Positions 1-9,615 of a stretch of 64,000 bases of DNA are shown one piece after another (position 1 is the first letter of the stretch; each line of letters begins with the position of its first letter). The translations under genes and the position numbers were made by a program. The notes beneath the pieces were generated by a model that was not told where the DNA came from, ran no database searches, and saw only the letters and a list, made by a program, of their open reading frames with translations. The stretch is taken from positions 221,021 to 285,020 of the forward strand of contig ML213505.1 of NCBI GenBank assembly GCA_004369045.1, in the 5' to 3' direction. Source of the DNA: Heliocybe sulcata. Lineage: Eukaryota; Basidiomycota; Agaricomycetes; Gloeophyllales; Gloeophyllaceae.

Positions 1-1357
1 GGATCTTCTACTGAACGCCGTACAGTGTATTGACGATTCGTGCACAGAGGTTGCTGTCAGCTTGAACTCGAACGATGTTACGATCTACTCGCGTCAGGGG
101 AAGGAATGGAATGTTACTGATACCCTTTCTGAGGTGCGTCTCTAATGCTGTCGAGCATCGGACAGAGACTAACGCACGAGGCGGACGTCTGCAGCATGAC
201 AAGCTCATTACGTCCATCGACTGGGCGCCCAACTCCAACCGCATTGTGACTTCCTCCCAAGATCGTAATGCTTACGTCTGGCAGGAGACCCAGGACCCAC
301 AGACGGGGAAGATGGTGTGGAAGCCGACTCTAGTCTTGTTGCGTGTCAACAGGGCGGCGACGTTCGTGCGGTGGAGTCCGAACGAGGACAAGTTCGCTGT
401 TGCTACCGGTGCTAGGTCCGTTCTGCCTTTTCTGACACAAGATGCTGGAAGATGACCGGAATTCAATATGCAGGGCTATTGCCATCTGTTCTTACGACGA
501 GGAGAACAATTGGTGGGTCTCGCGGCACCTGAAGAAGCCCATCCGGTCGACGGTGCTCTCGATTGACTGGCACCCCAACAATGTGCTGCTGGCCGCCGGA
601 AGCGCTGACATGAAGGCGCGCGTCTTCTCCGCTTATATCAAGGACGTGGATTCGAGGCCTCCTCCCTCAGTCTGGGGTGAGAGGCTGCCTTTCAACACCG
701 TCTGCGGCGAATACAGCAGTCCTTCTGGTGGCTGGGTTCATGCGGTCGGGTTCTCCCCGACTGGAGATGTCTTGGCCTTCGCCAGTGAGCATGGATTTCT
801 CGTGCATAAATGCCTTATCTGAAGAATGAATCACAGGTCACGACAGCACCGTCTCCATTGTTTACCCTAGTGGACCGGTCATCTACACGATCAAACTCAA
901 TTCCCTGCCCTACGTCACGTTGACTTGGACGGCCGAGGACTCCCTGGTCGCTGCCGGGCACGACTGCCAGCCCATAGTCTTCTCCGGGAGCGCGGGCGGT
1001 TGGCAGCTCGTCGGAACTCTGGATGACACTAGTACCAGCAAGTCGAATGGCGGGACTCGCGGCTTCGGTGTTGCCGGCTCGCAAGTGGGTCGACTGAATA
1101 GCGCCGCCTTCCATACGTTCCGTCAGGCGGACAGCCGCGGCAGCTCCTCCCCTACGTCTGCGGCTGGGTCGGGCGCCACCGACACGGAGTTGCTGACCGT
1201 GCACCAGAACACTATCACCAGTATTAGGCCGTTCTCGGGTAGCGCGGAGAAGGTCGACCAGGTCAGCACTACAGGTGTTGACGGGAGGTTGGCGATTTGG
1301 GATGTGAATAATGTGGCGGAGCTCACTGGGAAGATGGGAGCTTTGAGACTGCATTAA
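1..1357 (+). CDS. Arp2/3 complex subunit ARPC1 (p41-Arc), WD40 protein, 5' truncated by window edge
   Basis: This WD40 beta-propeller subunit of the Arp2/3 complex nucleates branched actin at endocytic patches and hyphal tips. The reading frame is already open at base 2. Exons read 2-133, 195-415, 474-784 and 837-1357, giving 394 visible residues, close to the full family length, so only a few N-terminal residues are missing. Diagnostic segments are [23 protein letters not shown] (seen as blocks SIDWAPNSN and DRNAYVW), [16 protein letters not shown] and the [11 protein letters not shown] repeat. The third intron (785-836) has a GTGAGC donor inside an apparent open frame and restores the [12 protein letters not shown] block. 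A Ser/Gly-rich insertion near 1040-1180 lengthens the C-terminal region. It converges on DAD3, with 103 bp between stop codons. Identification rests on the family signature; confidence is high. Confidence 0.93.
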
Positions 1358-1460
1358 GAGAGATGTGAACAGGCTGAATGATGTCGACGAACATTGAAGC
1401 AATAAATATATCTTACAGTATGCTCGTGGTGATTGTGGGATGGGATCGAAGTGCTGTTGC

Positions 1461-1932
1461 TTATGGTTGTGCCGTTGTGTCGCCCTCGGATGTAAAAGAA
1501 TCCGATGCCTCATCGGCGGCTGGTTGCTCATTGATGACGCCCCATGCAGACACTTTGAACTATGCGTCGGACGTCAGTACTATTGCGTTCCCAGGTCCAG
1601 GCTGAATGAGCTCACCAATGTCATCACCATGCCCATCTTTCTTTCCAGGACTCTCAGGCGCTCCAGGAGGTCTTGGTCGGGTCCCTCACTAAGCTGTCGC
1701 GTACGGACGATCAGCTGTCGGAGGTCATCAGTACAGCCAACGGTCTCAATCATCAATCGTGAAGCAGCACTGGACAGGAATCATGGATGATAGCAGGGTG
1801 GATACTCACATCTCTGATATTCTGATTCAGCTTGGCGTATTCCCATAAGACGTCAGCTTCGAGCTGTGTGAGACCTGGATGACCATCGTAGGGATTAAGC
1901 TCGTATATCTCAGCAGTTGCTGGGGATGCCAT
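1461..1932 (-). CDS. DAD3: DASH/Dam1 complex subunit Dad3
   Basis: Dad3 is a small subunit of the fungal-specific DASH (Dam1) ring that couples kinetochores to spindle microtubules. Exons on the minus strand are 1810-1932, 1616-1714 and 1461-1559, all phase 0, coding 106 residues (the yeast protein is about 94). The N-terminal half carries the family signature NPYDGHPGLTQLEADVLWEY (residues about 13-32), followed by LLERLRVLERKMGMVMTLF and the WGV motif near the C-terminus, which only appears when the second intron (1560-1615, GTGAGC donor) is removed. The last 25 residues are acidic and unconserved. No continuous open frame spans the gene, so a simple ORF scan misses it. The start is the only ATG ahead of the conserved block. 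The junctions and motif order leave little doubt. Confidence 0.93.
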
Positions 1933-4531
1933 GGCCTATCAATAGGCGGTAGCCAGCGCAGATGACGGTCAGGACGCAATGCAGTCGGAGAGGGCGTGCC
2001 GTGACACGTACTTAGTGTGACAAGTCGCGTGCTGAACGAGCGTCACGTCACGCTTGCTCTTCTGTCTCGGACGCGCGTCTGCAAATTGAGCAGGCTTCGA
2101 ACACGTTTTGATGGGAGTGGGATGCTTCTTGCAAGTTCGTCCCTCGTCTTATTGTCTTCTTATTTTAATCTTGCGCTGCTCTTTCCGTCAATTTGCAAAG
2201 AAAATGAGATGGGTTGGGTGAGATAATAGCGCAGCAGCGAGAGCGACGATCGTTCCATCCGTTCGCTCCATGGCTTGATGCCCGGAATGTGGGCCTAGTA
2301 TAGGTTGGATCTTATTGGTTGGAGGATGGCGATTGTGATTTACTTACTCTCTGGGTAGAGCGATATTGCAGCGTACTTTGTCCAGGCGCCGGGCACTATC
2401 ACTTGCATCTGTCGCGGGAGACCAGACGTCTGGATGAAAGGATCCAGGAATTCAATGCTGGTTCCCCTCACGAATCATCTTGCTTGGTCCGACATTGGTG
2501 CGGCGTAGACCAAACCCCGTATACAAAATCCGTAGAGTCATCCTATGTTCTTCAGCGGCACGGCCTTGCGCCTCAGTTTATTCGACTGGGTCAGGCGCCG
2601 TTCCCAGATACAGTCGACTAGGCGCTGTGCTTCTCCTAGGCTCTATTTGGTGGCTGCTTTCCACTGGTCCAAGTCTCGGCAATTCCAAACATGCAATGGG
2701 ACGCAAGTAACCGGGCATGGGACCGCTTCCATTCAATGTGTTCTCCCGACATTAAATAATTCCCCAACCATCATCCCCAACTCAAGGAAGAGCAGCCCAA
2801 GTTTCGTGGGCCACTGCTTGGAACCCTGCGCCGTTGTCTCTTGCCGTTCAGCGAGAGCCCGCTGCTCGGTCTCGTGTTCCGGAGGTTTTCTCTAGGCAAT
2901 GCTACCCCAATTATTTATTTTGGACTGCTTCCCCCGTCTTCCACTCGATATCTGTGGCCACAGAGTCTTTCAGTCAGGAGCCAGGGATAGTCATACTATA
3001 TGTCTTCTGCAGTCAGGTTATAATGTTCACCTGGCACATACTGCTCGGTGAGCACGCAGTGTTCAATGCCGAACCCTAGGAAACAGAAATAGCATGACCT
3101 CCGCAGAGTTCTCTCAGACTGGCGGTCTTCCCCGGTGCCGAGCTACTTTAACTTCTCCGTCGACGTCAGTGATAACCATATATCGCCGAGCAGCTAGTCA
3201 GGCAGAGCACGGTGGCCGTTAAGCATTCCACCCAGTTATAGCCATACGGTAACGTTATGCATCGTGAGACGGAGATTGACTTTCTTCATTCCATCGGCGC
3301 GACCATCCACAGGGATAGACCGAAACCCAAACCTAGATTATGCTAACGCTGCTGTGGTGGGCCGAACGGATCACGGAGACGTGCCAGTGTCAGATCATTC
3401 CTGGCATGGCACAGCTATAGCCAGCTTCCAAATTCCCGCCTGCAGCTTAGGCGCAAGGTAGACGCCGGTATGTCGCAGTGTGCATACTCCCGACGTCGAT
3501 CTCGGTGACCTGTGACTATGGTGGAATGTATAGTTTGTGTAAGGCTCCAGATCGCACTCACGGGCTTGGTCTCTGTCCTATTTCCATGCATTGGCATGTG
3601 ATGTGCTGTATCCGGACAATTCTGATATCATATTACCTTAGGCTGCAAGCCTATGGCTTTCTCATGAAGACTTGCGCACCTCGACGGTTTTCTGGTAGAG
3701 ACAACAAATTGCTGTAGAATGCAGGATCCATAGGCATCCATACTCTCACAGTATTGGCTGTTTTCATAATAAATCTTCCTTTCGTTATCGAGCACTGCTT
3801 CTCGGAGGCGAAATGGAATACCGACAACAATAATAAGAGCGCGTAAACCCGCCTGCTGTGATCGACGAGTTCATACTGCCTACAATCAGACATCAATACT
3901 AATACCTTGCGACGTTGACATTTCATAGATCTTCACAGGTTGATCCACGGTCGAGATCATTGATACGATATTTCTGAGGATACCTGAGAGAGCCACAGGA
4001 GATGCCTGATACAGGCCGTGACGAGGTCACAGGCAGTGCTTCTCCGCCTGCGCATTCAGCGCTAAGTTACGTTAAGGCCTACGCAGAACAATAACGACGG
4101 TGCTTACAGGCGGTCGCTCTCGGTGGCGACGTCAGGACGGATATAAGCGAAGGTCGGCAGAAATGGCCAGCATGAGGCTCGCGGGTCTGTCACGGGCGTC
4201 GAGACAATAAGAAGATCGAGTTAGGAGGGCGCGGGGCTGCCCTGCTTCGGGTGCGTTCCGAGAGACAATACCACGCCCGTGCACTGCTCCAAGATCCCCC
4301 AAAATGCGTCCAGTGCCGAGCCCAGTCCTATTAAATATTTATGCCACCAGTGCAGCACATCGCTCGCTAACCCGCTGGTTCAGACCCGCCGTCTCCGCAC
4401 GTCCGTCGTAAGAGACACAGCTATACACCCGTCAGTCGTCTGATCGTTGATTCCAGGTCTCCCCAGCGCCGCCCTCCCATTGGACCTGACCTACCAATTT
4501 GGGTGCTGCGAAAGTGCAAGCCAATCGAGCA
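1933..4531. other. Gene-poor stretch upstream of DAD3 and the Clp1-like gene
   Basis: No conserved protein motif or convincing spliced gene was found on either strand. Open frames are short (up to about 116 codons) and show no family signature. An AT-rich block TATTAAATATTTATG near 4330 lies about 200 bp ahead of the Clp1-like start and may be part of its promoter. The region could hold long regulatory sequence for the Clp1-like gene, a non-coding RNA, or degraded mobile-element sequence; nothing seen decides between these. Confidence 0.4.
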
Positions 4532-5697
4532 ATGTCTGGAAACAATAAAGGAGGCCAACCCGCGCCTGTCTTGTCCCATCGTAAAAGCCCGCTCCGGAAG
4601 CCTGCTCTCCGCCTCGGGATACCTCCACCACTGCCCGTCCAACCACCCGCTCAGCCAATGCTCCCTCCGTTCGTTCCTCGGCCTTTCCCGCCGCCCGCTC
4701 TGGAAGACGTTCCTCATGAATACATTATTGATCAACTCCACCGGTTGGCCCCTCGGTACTGGGGTAATATGGAAACAACTGACTGTACACTGAGTGAGTC
4801 TGCATCACGCTGCAGATGGTATTTTAGGAGATTAAACGACATGGTAGTCATCCCGGTCTTCGACCCACCCAAGCTCGACTCGACTGCTCTCCAATCGTCA
4901 GGCCACAGCGGCTACGTCTACTCGAACCCGAATGGTCATGATCCATTAGGGAGACGTGCGACTGAGCCTAATCTAAACGTCGCCCCTCGAATTGTCATGA
5001 AGGTACGTTGCAAGCGCCACTTTGTTCTCAAACCCGATGTTCAACCAGACCACCCCAGTTACACATGGATTACTTGTCGGCGCACTCGACGTTCCTCCGC
5101 GCTCTATTCAGCGGCGCCAACCCTCTCGACCTCATCAACACGACTCTGATGCCTTGCTCTTCACACCCTTCCGCGTCTCATCCCCGACAATCCTGCTCCT
5201 CACCATCACCACCGCCCAGTCCTTCGCCCATCACTCCCATGTCTCCCCTCCAACAACCCTTCTGCCCACGACGCCGCCGCTCACCCTCCTCGTCCCACCA
5301 GCTCCCCTCCCTCCTCCCCTCCTCCCCTCACCACCCGATCGTCTACCTGCCCATCCCCGACCCATCCTCGATCCGCCTCCTCATGCACTTCATGTACTTC
5401 GGCAGAACCGACTACATCGAGGCCTGCCTCGCCCGCGGCGACGTCAGCTGGGACGGCCTCGCCAAGAACGTAGAGTACCTCGGTATACGCGGTATACGTG
5501 GCTGGCTGGCCGCATGGCTAGCCAGGCTCGAGTCCGACGACGAAACGGACACGGACGCCAACCAGATGGATCTGGACGGCGACACGGAAGTGGAAGACTA
5601 CATGTCGGATACCCAAGCGGAATCCCCGAGAGGCCGCGATCCCTCCCCTCGCAGTCTGTCGCGGTCAGGATTGAAAATAAAGAAACTACCTACTTGA
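4532..5697 (+). CDS. Clp1-like protein with a BTB-type fold
   Basis: Exons 4532-4793, 4848-5002 and 5059-5697 encode 351 residues. In mushrooms Clp1 (clampless1, 365 residues in Coprinopsis) is needed for clamp-cell formation downstream of the mating-type homeodomain genes; Ustilago has a homologue. Here an N-terminal Pro-rich tract (PPPLPVQPPAQP) is followed by HRLAPRYWGNMETTDC, DCTLIIPVFDPP across intron 1, and the BTB-like segment MDYLSAHSTFLRALFSGANP in exon 3. A long Ser/Pro insertion precedes IVYLPIPDPSSIRLLMHFMY and NVEYLGIRGIRGWL. The C-terminus is acidic then basic. The first in-frame ATG (4532) was used. The BTB-like character is seen; the Clp1 assignment is from memory of the family's pattern and length and should be treated as probable rather than proven. 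It could simply be another fungal BTB/POZ protein. Confidence 0.65.
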
Positions 5698-7286
5698 GTA
5701 GTATGCTGCTCCCGTTGCTCTAGTCTCGACATTTCATGATCCGTGCATCATGGGCCATCCGAGCTGTATCATTATCCCCGGACGTTCGACATACGAGTCC
5801 ATCGCACACGTTCTTTCGCATAACTTATTGGTAATCTCTATTATTATCTTAGCCCTCTCTTTTCTCCGTTACGACCCATACGGAACTCGTGTATATCCAC
5901 CGTCCCCCTCCTCTCCTTCGTTCCGATGGGGGGATACTACATTCATACGGACTACACTCGCATACGCTCCTTATATCACATAGATTCACGATCTTTACTC
6001 ACTATATCCCGTCCATTATTTTGTATTTACTCACTGTCAAATTGTCGTATGTAGCTTGGAGTCTCAGACAGGTGTATTACGTGCAACTTCCTAACCATCA
6101 TCTCCCAGCTCGGGCAACAAGGCTGGATTGCGTCGACCAGTCACTGCGTACCACTTCACCGAAACTGAACCAACAAGTCATAGATAACGCGGCTATCGAT
6201 GGCCAAGACCGGCCTCCTCTGCTCGGAATATCTGAGCGGAGGGCGGTCCGACAAAGTGAAACATGGGACATCACACGCCCCCCCCCCCTCTCCTAGGAAG
6301 CTCGGAGAGTTCGAGCTCGAATGTGCTGAGGCGGTATCGCACAGTAACCCAGGCCCATGCATCACCCATGTAACGCATGCGTCCCCAGGTTGTCTGGCGA
6401 GTCCCTTCGTCGGTGGGATCCATCCACTCGAGTCCACTGGGTGAGTAATCGGAAGCCCGTTCGATTCCTTCCCTCTTATCGTGTCTCTTCGATCTCACCG
6501 TCTGCGGTCCAGATACGCTGCATCATTTCCATTTGCTGGCAGAATGCAAGAAGCCCTGCACTTCCGAATGGACCGCAGTGCGTTGATTGGCGATGCGCAC
6601 GTATCCAGCCGAGTACGCAACTTCGGACCGTCGCAGTAAGCGGAAAGACGCCCGTCCAATTTGCGGACGACACGCAGGCAAGTACGGGTATACGAAGGGG
6701 AACTGGGTCAAGCCTGCTCCTGCCTTGCTGTCCATTTTCATCTCAAAGTGACCCTCCGTTCACGGTGCCTCGGTACTCTGAATCGCCTCCTCGGATGAGC
6801 TATCGGTCTTGGGATTAATGACGGTGGCGCCAGGCCAACCTCGATGGGCATGGTCGCATTCTGGTGAATGCTCTGCTGATCGCTGCGATTCAATTCCGAC
6901 ACCACTCCTGAATTGGTCGGCGCTTACGCAACGCCTAGCGCATCGCAGAATCACAAAGCAATTCCATTGTTCGTTAACTGAAAGGCGTTTGCCGCTCATC
7001 CGAGCTGGAGAACGCCATGTGCCTTGGTGCCCCACGATTCGGAGTGTCGACACAAACGGGTGGCGGCCCTGTCCCCCAAAGGCTGTTCTCCGCGACTGCA
7101 CTAGTCGATCATGCGTAAAGTACATGTCACAAATCTGGCACAACACCAGACTCCCTTCGCAGTGCCAACAGTAGTGCTGAACGGCGCAATCTTCGGCATC
7201 GGACAGATAACTGGGTTGCGCTGCCCAGAGATGAATAGCTGCAGTAAAACCGATACAGGACCTTCAACGTGGTGCGAAAGTGATGA
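5698..7286. other. Gene-poor stretch between the Clp1-like gene and TilS
   Basis: The first few hundred bases are probably 3' UTR of the Clp1-like gene. From about 6150 to 7200 several open frames of 65-150 codons exist on both strands, but none carries a recognisable motif, and frames, directions and splice sites are inconsistent. A C-rich run of about 11 C's lies near 6281. A coding gene with several short exons cannot be excluded. Confidence 0.4.
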
Positions 7287-9175
7287 TTATAGCGCATCCA
7301 GTACGCGGGCCTCCTGGATGGAAACGACATTAGCTGGGTCCACCACCTCGGCAGATGACTTCTGTCCATGCTTGTCTAATGAACTCCAGCTTGTCCTAGC
7401 CAGCACGGTCGAACCACCGGACCATCGCCAGACAAGACAGGGTAAATACCAGCGCGTCTCCGGTTCCACTAGAAGCTCCCCGTCCTGAGTACCTCTGACA
7501 GCCTGTATCCGGTTTATGACCCCAGCAAGATTACCGATGCTGATGCGCAACAGGAAGCGGCAGTCCCAAAGAAGTTCTCGATCTGCTTGAGAAGCGATTG
7601 CGGCACTATCTTCGCTGACCAAGTGCGAAACGTCTAAGCATAGAGGGTCCCTTTGGGTGGAAGCGCCTATGCGCTTGGAGAATGGAGGCTGTCGAGACGC
7701 TATCCAAGCTGTGTGAAGATCTTTGTCAAGACCCAGCGCTGTTGGTCCGCCTTTGGATACTAACAACTTGAACCGTCCGTCCTTCCTGAGAGATACGGGA
7801 GTCCAGAGCACGCCACCTCCCGCAGCAAAGGGTTTAACTTCATTGCTGGTGATGAGTGACGAGAGCTTCCCAACAATCCGGTCCAAACTTTCAGTTCGTC
7901 TGTGGGCTTCGGCCTCGACAGAACCCCAGGGATGGAACGAGACATGACGCAAGATGCGAAGTACCATAGCACGTTGGACGGCCTCGTCTGTATTTGAGTG
8001 CAGCAATGAAGTTGTGAAAAGAACGGTTGACGGCGGGGACGCATGTCTGCAGCGCTTCAAGCTTCGGGTGACTATAGAGATATGCTTAGTGTCCTCGGCG
8101 TCAGAAGGCTGGGGATGGGGAAATACCAATGTCGTCAACTTGCTCTCTCCGGATAGAGAGTCTCTGCACTGCTTGATATAAGCGAGCGCTTCCCAGACTT
8201 ATGCCAATTGAGAACCGTGCTGGTGGCTGAGAGCCCAATTCGGCAGATCCTTCTGTGGGAGGGCAAGAACCAGTGGGCCGTGTACGCTCATTGGATCGCT
8301 CCGTGGCTTCCGCTTCTTTGGGACGTACAGGGAAGTCACCTTGTTCGGACGTTTGGGACAAACGATGCCGTATCGCATTCCGAATAGTCGTTTCGGGTTG
8401 AAAGTTGGTCTGGTCGGTGACATAATCCAGATCATTCTCTTCGCATGTTGCAAGAATCCTGCTCTGTATTCAAGTACTATTAGCGTTTCGTCAAAATGAC
8501 AGTGCTGACTCCTTGCCTTCGGAACAGTCAGTAAAGGGCGCACGATCCATCTGCGCATTCCTTTGATGCCTGCCCAACCCAGTGAGCCTTCCCTATCGCC
8601 AAAGCCCATGCCCCATCGGCGGCAAGGTCTCATACCAGCAGCACCAAACTCCGTGGTGCCCTTTGCCATACGTAGTAGTGCCGTTTCGATCTGGTCATCT
8701 GCGTGATGACCAAATGCGATTGTTTTGCATTCAACCTCGGTCATAGCATCAAACAGCAAATGATAACGAGCATCTCGAGCGGTTTTCTCAAAAGACCGGA
8801 TGGGTTTGGATGGAAAGGGAGGTTGCGACCAGGAAATCTTTCTTGTCACATGCTCGACGCCCAGAGACGCAGACGTTCTGCTGCAATGGTCTGCCATAGC
8901 CGACGAACTTTCTTGAAGGCCATGATCAATCGTGAGCGACACCACAGACGTAGGAAGTCCTGTTCCCGCCTTATCTTCTACGAGACGCTTCAGAAGGAAC
9001 AACAGGCATGTCGAATCAGGACCGCCTGAATTAGCGACAGCTATTTGCGTACGCGTTCAGCACTAGCGCTACAGACTGGCGGAACTGAAATACCAAGCTT
9101 CTCTGACCAGCCTTGTGGAGGAGCACATTTTGCGAAAAGCAGGCGAAATTCAAACTTGGATATGGGTTGTGGCAT
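7287..9175 (-). CDS. tilS: tRNA(Ile)-lysidine synthase (TilS-type PP-loop ATPase), probably mitochondrial
   Basis: TilS converts the wobble C34 of tRNA-Ile(CAU) to lysidine so that it reads AUA; in eukaryotes it would serve mitochondria. Exons 9094-9175, 8517-9040, 8127-8463 and 7287-8071 give 575 residues. The PP-loop SGGPDS (about residues 32-37) appears only after removing a 53-bp intron (9041-9093), which yields LAVANSGGPDS. Further motifs are TIDHGLQ, FGHHADDQIET and the GMRP(C) segment, then RPLL and DQTNF typical of the family. Intron 2 (8464-8516) starts with GC (AAG|GCAAGG), the rest with GT. The C-terminal half (about residues 320-575) is poorly conserved. The N-terminus is basic/hydrophobic (KFEFRLLFAK), which fits import into mitochondria, but cleavage was not modelled. 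Confidence 0.92.
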
Positions 9176-9615
9176 AAGAAGCACCGCTCGCGTCAGAAGT
9201 CACTCATGGTCACGAGCAAGGAGGCATGACTCTCAAGGGGATATTACGACCGCCTATCAGAACAACGCAGAGCAAATAAAATAGCCTCCGAAGATAAATA
9301 GATGATGATTGGGCATGCATACAACAGCAGCAGAGCAACTATACAAGATAGCGAACGAAAGCGATAGTCCACGTCCGTTCACTGTCCCGTGTCCATGATT
9401 AGTGCGGAGAGGGGGATATTCAAGACAAGATAGTCAGGCAAGTTATACAGTTATCCGAGACTAGGACACAGAAGGGTTTGCATAATGTTAGTGGTCGTAC
9501 TGTAGAAATGAAGCAAGTCAGGCCACAAAGAAGAAGATCTATATATCCAGCCACACGTTCGACATTAGTCATACCATTCCTGTTTTCACCAAGCATTGTC
9601 TTCGCGTTCGTGCAA
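9176..9615. other. Intergenic: TilS promoter and YTH gene 3' region
   Basis: No coding signal. The 440 bp lie between the TilS start and the stop of the YTH gene, both on the minus strand, and so contain the YTH 3' UTR and the TilS promoter. Nothing else recognisable. Confidence 0.5.

Noticed and set aside
785-838. Apparent frame break in ARPC1 with a non-GT donor
   Set aside because: A canonical GTGAGC donor at 785 with acceptor at 836 restores the WD40 sequence exactly; no anomaly.
815-1531. 238-codon minus-strand frame over ARPC1 and DAD3
   Set aside because: Antisense of ARPC1 and out of frame with the well-supported DAD3 exons.
6440-6480. tRNA-like T-loop string GTTCGATTCC
   Set aside because: No matching acceptor or anticodon stem could be formed around it.
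6760-7146. Minus-strand frame with CQICDMYFTH suggesting a zinc finger
   Set aside because: No second Cys/His pair at proper spacing and no supporting splice structure; overlaps equally long frames on the other strand.
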